Numbered from the stretch's first letter, positions 1 through 7,194 are shown. The stretch is DNA of 9,834 nucleotides from Parcubacteria group bacterium CG11_big_fil_rev_8_21_14_0_20_41_14 (GCA_002787075.1 PCVT01000169.1:1-9834); one strand, 5' to 3'. Numbers and translations: made by a program. Notes: generated by a model not told the origin, from the sequence alone.

Positions 1-684
1 TACCCGAACTTCAGAAGCGCGCCCTTTTCCGCTTCCAATAATAATCTCAATATCAGAATCAGAATCAACATTTCCAACCGCTATATTCGCGCCACCGCGA
101 AACGTTTTCTCAAACGCGAAAAACTGTGACTCAACTTCGCCTTTATTGTTAAACACCCTAACTTGCGGACCCCCGCCATTTCCTGCGACAGTAACTATCT
201 CAATTTCTCCATCCGCGTCAATATCGCCAACAGCCACATTCACGCCTCCGCGGAAAAATTCTGGATACGCGAGAAAAGACACTTCTTTATTTCCTAATTT
301 ATCAAAAACTTGAACTAAAGGCAAAGATCCGCCACCGGTTCCAGTAATAATTTCAACTTCTCCGTCTTTGTCTATGTCAGAGGCGCTAACTGTGATGCCA
401 CCTTTTAATCCATTAGCGCTCACATTAAAAAACCATTTAATATTGCCTTGATTATCAAAAATCCTCACTTCGCTTGATAATCCTGCTCCAGCTGAGGCAA
501 CAATTTCATCAACTCCGTCTTTATCAAAATCAGCAGAAGCCACATGAACGCCTCCCCTGAAAGAAGAATTATACGCGAAAAATTGCGACTCAACTTCGCC
601 TAATTGATTAAATATTCTTACTTGAGGCCCGCCACCAGATCCTGCTCCGCTTATAATCTCTAACTGGCCATCTCCATCAACATC
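1..684 (-). repeat. Tandem 51-codon (153-bp) FG-GAP/VCBS-like repeats in the protease tail
   Basis: Four complete in-frame units (684-532, 531-379, 378-226, 225-73) and the start of a fifth (72-1) each encode exactly 51 residues with no length variation. Each begins DxDxDGxxEI (DVDGDGQLEI, DFDKDGVDEI, DIDKDGEVEI, DIDADGEIEI). Each continues with a Gly-rich turn, a PQVRIF-like strand, then FFAY and RGG. A half unit (QFLVFPEFFKGG) precedes the first. The DxDxDG loops resemble calcium sites of FG-GAP/VCBS beta-propeller blades, and 51 residues suits one blade. The fifth unit has NVDSDSD, losing the Gly. That the units form a propeller is inference; the periodicity and motifs are directly visible. 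Confidence 0.9.
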
Positions 685-1983
685 GCTGGAAACAAGTTCA
701 GCTCCGCCTTTGAAAAATTCCGGAAATACAAGAAACTGCGTGGACACAGATCCGGTTTTATCAGTAATTAAAGCATCTACATTTCTGCCAGAGACAGGCG
801 CGATAAGTATATTTCTTGAACCAGAAGCCGATAAAACAGACCCAGACCGCACGCCCTGTCCAATCCCAGCTGTTTGCTTTGCCAAATCAACTGCCTTTTT
901 CGCGTCCAAAAGCCCAGCGCCAAGCTGTCCTTCATAAAATGGATTTTCATAATCAATATTCGTGCCTGTCTCACGGACAATGGACACAATCTGATCATTA
1001 GTTAATTTCGGATTTACTGATTTCATAAGCCCGGCCACGCCTGCCACAATAGGAGTGGCCACAGAAGTTCCCCTCCATCCAGCGCGATACTGGCCTTCAT
1101 AATCTTCGCCTTGTTTTGTGTCATACACTTGAGGCGCCGCAACTCCGTTTCCCGGAGTATTTATGTCAATGCAAGAAAATCCAAAATTTGAAAATTCTGA
1201 TCTTGTATTGCCCTTATCAACTGAGCCAACGCCAATCACATCATTATTATCTCCATCAGAGCATACAGGATAGGAAGGATTAATATCCAAATCCCCTCCA
1301 GAAATCATATATTCATGCGCGTCATTTCCAACTGCCGCGACTAGCACCACGCCAGCGTCATGCGCCCGCTTTACCGCGGTTGATAAAATTTTATCTGTCT
1401 GGTTTCCAACAAAACTCATGTTGATAATGTCAGCGCCATTCGTGATTGCGTAATCAATTGCTTTGGCAATGGTATCAGTAGTGCCAGTTCCATCAACCTC
1501 AATAGCCCTTAATGCCATAATCTTGCAATTCCAGCACACGCCTGATAAGCCAATTCCATTATTCGTTACTGAAGCAGCCACTCCAGAAACAATTGTGCCA
1601 TGGTTTATGGCTACAAAATCAAATCCAGGATCAAATTTAGGATGCGGATCAGATGAGTCAATCAAAAAATCCCATCCATTCAAATCATCAACATATCCAT
1701 TATTGTCATCATCAATTCCATTAAGCGCCTTTTCGCCCTTATTAAACCACATGTTCTGCATAATGTCTGGATGATCTATATCAACGCCACTGTCAATTAC
1801 CGCGATTACAACATCTTTGCTTCCAGTTGTTATGTTCCATGCTTCTTGCAGATTAATCTGAGAAAAATACTCTTCCTGTTCTTTATAATGCTTGTCATTT
1901 GGAACCGTGATCGCGGAAAAAACAACTGTCGGAAGCAGTATCACGATAATAGATGTTAAAATTGTTTTTATTTGATTTTTCAT
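1..1983 (-). CDS. Secreted S8 (subtilisin-family) serine protease with DxDxDG repeat tail, 3' end outside window
   Basis: This is a 661-codon open frame with no stop before the left edge, so the C terminus is missing. Residues 1-24 form a signal peptide (KNQIK followed by a hydrophobic stretch ending VVFSA). The peptidase S8 domain covers about residues 55-340. Its catalytic Asp is D64 in VIAVIDSGVDIDHPD, its His is H128 in NHGTIVSGV, its oxyanion Asn is N220 in AAVGND, and its Ser is S307 in GTSVATP, so the triad is intact. An insert NGIDDDNNGYVDD (88-100) is common in secreted S8 enzymes and may bind calcium. From about residue 434 the protein consists of 51-residue DxDxDG repeats. It is likely an exported or surface-attached protease that processes proteins outside the membrane. 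It is the last visible gene of the leftward group, 106 bp after a TPR gene. An in-frame ATG at 1992 is an alternative start, directly after a TAA; neither start has a Shine-Dalgarno sequence. The substrate is unknown. Confidence 0.93.
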   Translation of the reverse strand, partial: MKNQIKTILTSIIVILLPTVVFSAITVPNDKHYKEQEEYFSQINLQEAWNITTGSKDVVIAVIDSGVDIDHPDIMQNMWFNKGEKALNGIDDDNNGYVDDLNGWDFLIDSSDPHPKFDPGFDFVAINHGTIVSGVAASVTNNGIGLSGVCWNCKIMALRAIEVDGTGTTDTIAKAIDYAITNGADIINMSFVGNQTDKILSTAVKRAHDAGVVLVAAVGNDAHEYMISGGDLDINPSYPVCSDGDNNDVIGVGSVDKGNTRSEFSNFGFSCIDINTPGNGVAAPQVYDTKQGEDYEGQYRAGWRGTSVATPIVAGVAGLMKSVNPKLTNDQIVSIVRETGTNIDYENPFYEGQLGAGLLDAKKAVDLAKQTAGIGQGVRSGSVLSASGSRNILIAPVSGRNVDALITDKTGSVSTQFLVFPEFFKGGAELVSSDVDGDGQLEIISGAGSGGGPQVRIFNQLGEVESQFFAYNSSFRGGVHVASADFDKDGVDEIVASAGAGLSSEVRIFDNQGNIKWFFNVSANGLKGGITVSASDIDKDGEVEIITGTGGGSLPLVQVFDKLGNKEVSFLAYPEFFRGGVNVAVGDIDADGEIEIVTVAGNGGGPQVRVFNNKGEVESQFFAFEKTFRGGANIAVGNVDSDSDIEIIIGSGKGRASEVRV

Positions 1984-2088
1984 TGATAACATTTAAAATT
2001 TCTGGGGGTGTGCGCTTTTTGAGCAAGAATGATGGAGCTTGCGACCCTTCGGAGCGAAAAAAAGTACACCCCCAGACATTTTATCAAT
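1982..2088. repeat. 107-bp imperfect palindrome between the TPR and protease genes
   Basis: A perfect 11-bp inverted repeat, TCTGGGGGTGT (2001-2011) and ACACCCCCAGA (2066-2076), continues inward through a G:T and a C:G pair and then T5/A5 tracts. It continues outward through AAAT-type pairs to ATTGATAA (1982-1989) and TTATCAAT (2081-2088), with a bulge of about six bases (CATTTA) in the left arm. A smaller inner inverted repeat, GCAAG (2023-2027) and CTTGC (2038-2042), lies in the loop. The element occupies almost the whole intergenic gap, and its outer arm includes the AT of the protease ATG. It lacks a clean T-run after the stem on either strand, so it is not a typical terminator. It could be an RNA structure controlling translation or a small REP/MITE-like mobile palindrome. 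Confidence 0.8.
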
Positions 2089-2089
2089 A

Positions 2090-2749
2090 TTAATTAGCAA
2101 TCCCTAAAATTTCTTTAAGACGCACAACTGCCTCTTTTGCTTGCGCATTATCTGGCTCAGCATTCAAAACCTCGCCCCAATAAATCCACGCGTCCCGATA
2201 TTCTCTCCGATCCTCTAAAAATCGCGCGTACGAAGCCCAAACTTCCGGGCTTTTAGTAAAATCACTAGCAGCGCGATAAATATTATCCAACTCATCTGCT
2301 TTTCCTGGATAATGCTTTTTATACAAATCAATCAAAGCCAAAAAACCAACATGAGTATTTGGATTAATCTGCGTTGATATTCTTAACATATCATCTGCTT
2401 CATCATATTTGCCCATATCTTCATACAGCTCTCCAAGATAGAAATAAGCTAAATACAAATTTTCTGGATTTTCTATTTTAATTGCTTGCTTTAAATTTCG
2501 CTCAGCAGAACTTAATTGTCCAAGCTTGTGCTCTAGTTTTCCGATTTTAATGAATAAATCTGAATTACCCGGATTCTGGGCTAGCTCATCTTGATATGAC
2601 ACAAGCTCATCTTTTAGCGTCTGCTTATATTCTTCGGAAATATTCGGATCAACCACTATGTCCTCTTTTGGCCAATACAAATATGAGATATAACCAAGGC
2701 CAAAAAGAAGAATAATAACCCCAAGGATAATAAAAAATCTTTTTTTCAT
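2090..2749 (-). CDS. Membrane-anchored TPR protein
   Basis: This 219-residue protein has a short KKR start and one hydrophobic segment at about residues 5-26, then an acidic Pro-containing stretch. It therefore looks like a bitopic protein with its helical domain outside the membrane, although the anchor could also be an uncleaved signal. Residues 62-215 are tetratricopeptide-like helical pairs: a unit at about 62-95 with LGQLSSAERNLKQAI, a unit at about 97-131 with YLGELYEDMGKYDEADDML, a degenerate unit at about 133-165, and a unit at about 168-201 with RREYRDAWIYWGEVL. TPR domains bind other proteins; no catalytic motif is visible. It starts 19 bp after the ligase-TPR gene and is surely co-transcribed with it, so it may help assemble or recruit partners for the glycan ligase. 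No Shine-Dalgarno sequence precedes the ATG. The stop is TAA. The partner is not known. Confidence 0.88.
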   Translation of the reverse strand: MKKRFFIILGVIILLFGLGYISYLYWPKEDIVVDPNISEEYKQTLKDELVSYQDELAQNPGNSDLFIKIGKLEHKLGQLSSAERNLKQAIKIENPENLYLAYFYLGELYEDMGKYDEADDMLRISTQINPNTHVGFLALIDLYKKHYPGKADELDNIYRAASDFTKSPEVWASYARFLEDRREYRDAWIYWGEVLNAEPDNAQAKEAVVRLKEILGIAN

Positions 2750-2768
2750 AACGTATTGTTTATTGCTT

Positions 2769-5111
2769 TTAATTGCCTAAAAAATCTGTTTTTTCTCCGC
2801 TCTCTACTTGAAGGATAAATTCATCAACCTGATCTTTAAGATTTGGATCTAGCTCAACTACTTTGCGCGCTGCTTCTATTGCTTCCTCTTTTCGCCCCAT
2901 TTGCGCGAGAGTTGCCGCGACTTTTGCTTGGGAAGTTCCTGTGTTTATATTTTTCGCGACTTGTTCGTAAAGGATCAAAAGCCGTTCATAGTCGCCAATT
3001 TCAGCAAGCACCGAAGCTACTGGCTGAGCTTCTTTCTCGCTTGAAAAACGATAATTGTTTTTCAAAGCATTGTCTGCCGCTTTAATGCCAAGTTCATTTT
3101 GTCCATCTTGAATATACGCGAACGCCAAAAGCCAATATGTTTTTGGAGTATCTGGGAGCAATTTCGCGGTTTGAACTAATGTATTTATTCCTTTTTCTTT
3201 ATCACCCATGATTAAGTAAGTATTCGCAAGAGAATGAAATACTTGCTGGCGCGCTTTTCCAAGAGAGGCAGCCTCTCGCAAAATGCTTTCTGCTTTGCGC
3301 AAAATCTGTAATGATGATTTTTGATTATTCTGCCTAAGGATTTCGCCATACACATTCAAAGTATTTCCATATGATACAAGAAGACGCACATCTTTCGGAT
3401 TTTGCTCAACAACTTGGTCTAATGCATCTATAACAAATAAATATCCAGATTGCACTTCATTTAATCTAAGTTCTCCGCTTAAAGCGCGCTGGCCCATGTA
3501 TTGAGAAATTTTAATTCCTACTTCACGATTGTCAAAATTTGAAAGTTCAAAAATTTCTTTGTAGCTATTCATGGTTTTGGAATATGGCTGTACATTGGCA
3601 TATGCCAAATTCATAAGCAAAAGCTTATTGTGCGCGATAAGTTTTATATTTCCAACATAAGATACAGGTACTAGAACAACTAAACCTGCTAACCCAGCTA
3701 TGTACCAGCTTTTGGGCGAAATACTAGGCAAAATCTCGCGAAATTGAGATAAAATTCCTCTGAATATACGTTTAATAGCATAAAAACCTGCTTGTTCTTC
3801 TATTGTTTGAGCAGAAATATATGCAACCAAAACCACTAGCATAATATAAGAGCTAATAGTGTCAAAAACAAATAAATTCTGAATAAAATATCCTATCAAA
3901 AAAGCAAACAATATCAAAACCTCAACGCGCCTTTCTGAATTAATTTTTCCAATTTGATATAAGCTGTAAATAAGAGCCAAGCCAACGCCAAGATAAGATA
4001 GTAAACCAAAAATACCCATAGTTGTGGCTACTTCCAGCACCATATTATGAGCCCTATCCCACCAGGTTTCATCTCCAACAAGAATATAAAAATTAGGATC
4101 AAAATGCTCGTTAAATACAATATCAAATTTCTGAGGCCCAACGCCAAATAGAAAATTTTCTTTAAACCCGATAAGAGCTCCTCGCCAAGAAATAAGCCGT
4201 GTCTGAACAGTTGAATCAGAAAAAGGCATATTAAAAAATCTTCTAAAATTATCCGTAACCCATTGATTGTGTCCTATTAATCCATATAAAATAGCAAGCA
4301 CTGCCACAAATCCAAAAAATCCTTGACTAACAAATCGTTTGATTTTTTTATTTTTATTCCAAAACAAATTCCCTAAAAAGAATACAATTACTCCAGCCAC
4401 GAACCCAATAAACGCGCCTCGCACTCCGCTCATAATATACGCCATAAACACAGGGATAATTGCTATGCAGACCGCGAATCGCCACCATCTTTTGATTGTG
4501 CTCTCAATAGCAATCAAAAGCGCGAACACAATATTAAACAAAAGATATACAGCTAGAAACGCTGGATTTCCAATAGTGCCTGTAATGCGACCAAGGTTTG
4601 TTTCATAAATAGCCCAAGGTCCGAAATGATCTATTCCAGCGCGCTGAAGAAACCCATATAAAGACATAAGAACAGCGGCAAATACTGAAAAACTCAATAA
4701 AGCAAGCCATTGTTTTTTTTCTTTAATCACGCTTGAGGCAACTACAATCGCGGCCCAATAATGCATCCAGCTGAATACTCCATCCATTCGCTCATAATTT
4801 CCCCAAAAGCTATAACTAAAATTTTCTCCAATAATGGAAGTAAAAAGGACAATAACCGCGAAAATGGTAATAGAGGCGTAAATCAAATTATATTTTGGCC
4901 GAAATTGAGGCGATAAAACTGCCAAAGGAATATATGCCGCGAGAGAAATTTCAATTAATATCCTAATATATATTGCTTTAGGGAAAATCGCTGGAAAAAA
5001 ATAATTCGCGCAAAGCAGGAGCGGCGCAAACATCATTAAACAAAAACATGCTTTTATTATCCAGATAAAAATTCTCTCAATATGTTGATTATTCATATAT
5101 ATAGTGTACAT
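2769..5111 (-). CDS. O-antigen ligase/polymerase-like membrane protein (Wzy_C / WaaL / PglL superfamily) with C-terminal TPR region
   Basis: This 780-residue protein has an N-terminal part (about residues 12-485) rich in hydrophobic segments, with roughly a dozen predicted membrane helices. The superfamily signature is present: SGVRGAF with R231 at about 228-234, TRLISWRGA at about 304-312, a GVGPQKF loop at 323-329, and RAHNMVLE with H355. In WaaL-type ligases the matching Arg and His are needed for transfer of lipid-linked glycan. Residues about 565-770 form TPR-like helical pairs (NPKDVRLLVSYGNTL, VFHSLANTYLIMGDKEKGI, TYWLLAFAYIQDGQNELGI, AATLAQMGRKEEAIEAARK), a fusion known in proteins that glycosylate other proteins or ligate polymers. 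It acts presumably on the outer face of the membrane with undecaprenyl-linked glycan. Whether it ligates to protein, ligates to lipid or polymerises cannot be told from sequence. M6 at 5096 is an alternative start. It stands directly downstream of a terminator and leads the TPR and protease genes. Confidence 0.88.
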   Translation of the reverse strand: MYTIYMNNQHIERIFIWIIKACFCLMMFAPLLLCANYFFPAIFPKAIYIRILIEISLAAYIPLAVLSPQFRPKYNLIYASITIFAVIVLFTSIIGENFSYSFWGNYERMDGVFSWMHYWAAIVVASSVIKEKKQWLALLSFSVFAAVLMSLYGFLQRAGIDHFGPWAIYETNLGRITGTIGNPAFLAVYLLFNIVFALLIAIESTIKRWWRFAVCIAIIPVFMAYIMSGVRGAFIGFVAGVIVFFLGNLFWNKNKKIKRFVSQGFFGFVAVLAILYGLIGHNQWVTDNFRRFFNMPFSDSTVQTRLISWRGALIGFKENFLFGVGPQKFDIVFNEHFDPNFYILVGDETWWDRAHNMVLEVATTMGIFGLLSYLGVGLALIYSLYQIGKINSERRVEVLILFAFLIGYFIQNLFVFDTISSYIMLVVLVAYISAQTIEEQAGFYAIKRIFRGILSQFREILPSISPKSWYIAGLAGLVVLVPVSYVGNIKLIAHNKLLLMNLAYANVQPYSKTMNSYKEIFELSNFDNREVGIKISQYMGQRALSGELRLNEVQSGYLFVIDALDQVVEQNPKDVRLLVSYGNTLNVYGEILRQNNQKSSLQILRKAESILREAASLGKARQQVFHSLANTYLIMGDKEKGINTLVQTAKLLPDTPKTYWLLAFAYIQDGQNELGIKAADNALKNNYRFSSEKEAQPVASVLAEIGDYERLLILYEQVAKNINTGTSQAKVAATLAQMGRKEEAIEAARKVVELDPNLKDQVDEFILQVESGEKTDFLGN

Positions 5112-5121
5112 AAAATATCTT

Positions 5122-5127
5122 ATTATG
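5122..5127 (-). promoter_or_regulatory. Possible -10 element for the ligase gene
   Basis: On the minus strand CATAAT (5/6 to TATAAT) lies just after the terminator hairpin and 11 bases before the first ATG of the ligase gene. No convincing -35 hexamer is seen at 16-18 bp, because that position falls in the terminator stem and T-run. If used, transcription would begin about 4 nt before the 5111 start, or about 19 nt before the alternative ATG at 5096. A promoter here is expected because the terminator separates this gene from the surface-protein genes upstream. Confidence 0.3.
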
Positions 5128-5144
5128 ACAATAACCTTAAAAAC

Positions 5145-5177
5145 AAATAAGGATGCTGAATTTCAGCATCCTTATTT
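5145..5177. terminator. Strong bidirectional intrinsic terminator
   Basis: A perfect 16-bp stem pairs AAATAAGGATGCTGAA (5145-5160) with TTCAGCATCCTTATTT (5162-5177). Only one base is unpaired at the centre, so in practice a small loop forms. The T-rich end of the stem runs on into T residues in both directions (TTATTTTTG on plus, TTATTTGTTTTT on minus). It starts 22 bp after the TAG stop of the leftward surface-protein gene, so its main job is to end that transcript. Nothing visible reads toward it from the left. Confidence 0.88.
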
Positions 5178-5198
5178 TTGAATTGTTTTTGCTTTTTT

Positions 5199-6341
5199 CT
5201 ATCTTGTTGCTCCGCTATAAGCTATTGCCCTAACCGCGTCCCATGCGGTCGCAGTTACTGGGTCGCGCTTGAAAATATGCTGATATGTCTTTATCGCGAC
5301 TTTTTCGCTATTAAGATTCCGATTGCGGGAGCGCAGGCCATAAGCCATAACTACTACAGCAGCGTCATCATTAGGATTTGCCCTATCTGGCGCGCGCAGG
5401 TAAATTGCTTTGAAATTATCCTCTGCTGTGTTTTCGCGCTCTGCATTGATTTGGCTTGGCCATCTGCCATTCGCGATTTTTACAACATCTTCCCAGTCGC
5501 TTTCGCTCTCTGGCAATTTGCCGAACGCTTCTTTGAATGAATTCACTACCCCACCCCGCTCCCCAGCGCCAAGAGCTTCTGTTGTCTGGGTTCCGTAAGT
5601 GACAAAAGTTAGTATTTTTTCCCGCACTTCGGTTGCCACGCTTGTTTGGCTTGCCACAACTCGCGCAACTATGTCAGAATCATATTTTGTCTCAAGAGTT
5701 GCATCAATTGACTTTCCAGCTGACTGGGCCACTTGTGCTCGGGTCTGGGTTGCTACGCTTGAAGCATCTGCGCGCACTTTGACGATATTCTCGTCCGCGC
5801 TAGTTGTTGTAACTGACTCATCTGCTGATGGTGTTTGGGTTGTTGAAGTTGTGTCTTCATCAGTTGTCAGATCCCCGGTATTTGGGTTATAGCTTTGGTA
5901 TGTGGTAGGCACGCTTGATCCTCCTCCTCCACCACCAGGAGAAACACTCCCTCCACTGCTACACGCATTAGATTGAGGGATAACCACATATGTGCCAGAA
6001 GTTGTTGGAAGCGTAGCAGTAGTTGTTCCAGGGGTTGTGTTTCCGGTACAAGAAACCTGCGTACCGCTATTTGTTATCTTTATTGACGCTGCTGCTGAAT
6101 CGCTTGATCCAACGCTGAAAGTTCCAGGATTAGTAACCGTAAAAGTTCCAGAATCAAAATCCCACGACTCAGCGGTTGATGTATCTGCGATGAACATATC
6201 AATAGTTGCGCCGGTTATTGTGTCAATAATAACTCCTGAAACAGTAATCTGCGCGCTCGCGGTAAAATCGGTAGTGGCGGCCTGCACGCCAAAAGGAGCA
6301 ACAAGTAGAGAAATAAATACTGCTAAAGTTATTTTTTTCAT
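5199..6341 (-). CDS. Secreted surface protein with Thr-rich linker and triple C-terminal FxxxF-P-W repeat; family not recognised
   Basis: This 380-residue protein has a clear signal peptide (KK, hydrophobic core, cleavage likely after VQA at residue 21). Residues 22-128 alternate Thr/Ser/Val and acidic residues as in a beta-sandwich, with Cys98 and Cys127 placed for a possible disulfide. A Gly run (136-141) and a Ser/Thr/Asp/Glu-rich linker (about 147-185) follow. Residues 186-245 look helical (VATQTRAQVAQ, VARVVASQTSVATEVREKI). The end carries three related units of about 41-43 residues (positions 269, 310 and 353), described separately. No enzyme motif is visible. It is probably a surface-layer, adhesin or appendage component. 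It begins 32 bp after the preceding surface-protein gene, so the two are likely one transcript that ends at the terminator just downstream. The linker is a plausible O-glycan acceptor for the neighbouring ligase, which is inference. Confidence 0.85.
   Translation of the reverse strand: MKKITLAVFISLLVAPFGVQAATTDFTASAQITVSGVIIDTITGATIDMFIADTSTAESWDFDSGTFTVTNPGTFSVGSSDSAAASIKITNSGTQVSCTGNTTPGTTTATLPTTSGTYVVIPQSNACSSGGSVSPGGGGGGSSVPTTYQSYNPNTGDLTTDEDTTSTTQTPSADESVTTTSADENIVKVRADASSVATQTRAQVAQSAGKSIDATLETKYDSDIVARVVASQTSVATEVREKILTFVTYGTQTTEALGAGERGGVVNSFKEAFGKLPESESDWEDVVKIANGRWPSQINAERENTAEDNFKAIYLRAPDRANPNDDAAVVVMAYGLRSRNRNLNSEKVAIKTYQHIFKRDPVTATAWDAVRAIAYSGATR
5211..5543 (-). repeat. Three FxxxF(G/K/L)xxP...(D)W..V..IAyG helical repeats within the surface protein
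   Basis: Units begin at residues 269 (FKEAFGKLP, then DWEDVVKIANG), 310 (FKAIYLRAP, then DDAAVVVMAYG) and 353 (YQHIFKRDP, then AWDAVRAIAYSG). In all three the first aromatic is exactly eight residues before the Pro, and the Ala of the IA/MA pair follows the Pro by 13, 15 and 13 residues. The periods are 41 and 43. The pattern recalls the YR..LGR.PD...W logic of DUF4214-like surface repeats but is not clearly that family. Confidence 0.7.
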
Positions 6342-6373
6342 AAGTACTTTTTGTATTACTCTATCTTGTTAAA

Positions 6374-7168
6374 TTAAAAGCAACTGGTGGTTGAGGTTGC
6401 CCAGCCGCCCAAAGTATTATCAACATCAGGCCACATATAATAATCAATTAGAGTGCCATCGCCTTTATATGATTTTACTTTGAAGCATGGCAATCCAACA
6501 TCAATACTGGAAGTGGCGTTTGCCTGGGGATCGCCTACCGACAATAGCGCCTGTGGCGTGCTGGATCCTATGCCAACTCTGTCTGAGGAAGCATCAATAA
6601 CAAAAAGATTTGTTTTAGTATCACCTTCCCATACCAAATCAACATAGCTAGTTCCCTCATCATTAGCATGCACTACACCGGTTGATTTCACATCAAGAAT
6701 CGTCGCAGTAGAGGAACCAATAACTAAGGCAGAGCTGGTTCCTGGAGCATTTACGGAAAGAATGCCAGTAGGAGTGCTAGTTCCTACCCCTACATTTCCT
6801 CCATCAACAATCGTGAAAACCTCAGTAGAGCCATCAATAACATTTACCAGATCCCCGGTGCTTGAGTTGTACACCGCCAAAGTAGTTGATGAAGTAGCGC
6901 CATTCACTGTCAAAGGCGTGTCACTGCTGGCTGTTACATCAACAATTCCTGTTGAAGTCAGCCCAACTGATGTTACAACTCCGGTTGCGGTAATAGTAGT
7001 ACCAGTATACGCGCCGGTCGCGGTTATGGTTCCGGTACTAACATTATTGCCAATGGTTGTCGCGGCTTGCGCAGCCACAGTCACTACCACAGCAACAAAA
7101 AAAGTAGCTATCGCGCTTTGCAATACTACTCTTATATTTTGTTTTATTTTCGTATGCATAAAATACAT
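6374..7168 (-). CDS. Secreted Ser/Thr/Gly-rich surface protein with GVGTSTP-type repeats
   Basis: This 264-residue protein has a signal peptide (basic HTKIKQNIR, hydrophobic 14-32, AQA cleavage site near residue 35). The mature part is low in charge and rich in Thr, Ser, Gly and Val, as in beta-solenoid or fibre-like surface proteins: TTIGNNVSTGTITATGAY at 37-54, then two units with VGhGoSTPxxhLSV. The units are NVGVGTSTPTGILSV (125-139) and RVGIGSSTPQALLSV (197-211), about 72 residues apart. GVGTSTP/GIGTTSP repeats are common in phage tail fibre-like and CPR cell-surface proteins; here no C-terminal peptidase_S74 chaperone follows. Two Cys (228 and 263) bracket a distinct end domain rich in Tyr and Trp. 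It is the first gene after the leftward promoter and is followed 32 bp later by another secreted protein. M4 (7159) is an alternative start. No Shine-Dalgarno sequence is seen. The precise function is unknown. Confidence 0.85.
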   Translation of the reverse strand: MYFMHTKIKQNIRVVLQSAIATFFVAVVVTVAAQAATTIGNNVSTGTITATGAYTGTTITATGVVTSVGLTSTGIVDVTASSDTPLTVNGATSSTTLAVYNSSTGDLVNVIDGSTEVFTIVDGGNVGVGTSTPTGILSVNAPGTSSALVIGSSTATILDVKSTGVVHANDEGTSYVDLVWEGDTKTNLFVIDASSDRVGIGSSTPQALLSVGDPQANATSSIDVGLPCFKVKSYKGDGTLIDYYMWPDVDNTLGGWATSTTSCF

Positions 7169-7194
7169 AGTTAATAAATTGTAAATAAAATTTT

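Noticed and set aside
710..1959. Plus-strand open frames across the protease gene (about 710-937, 816-1001, 1463-1774, 1771-1959)
   Set aside because: They lie antisense to a continuous 661-codon protease frame with an intact catalytic triad, and their composition is that of frame shadows.
1982..2088. Palindrome as a Rho-independent terminator
   Set aside because: The stem is not followed by a run of T on either strand, and the loop is over 40 nt.
1982..2088. Insertion-sequence remnant with target-site duplication
   Set aside because: No transposase fragment is present and no matching direct repeat abuts the arms; the outer flanks are inverted, not direct.
5178..7184. Long plus-strand open frames opposite the two surface-protein genes (5178-5540, 5599-5892, 5992-6372, 6762-7184)
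   Set aside because: They are antisense readings of Thr/Ser/Val-rich coding sequence, which rarely produces stops on the other strand. The minus-strand frames have signal peptides and repeats.
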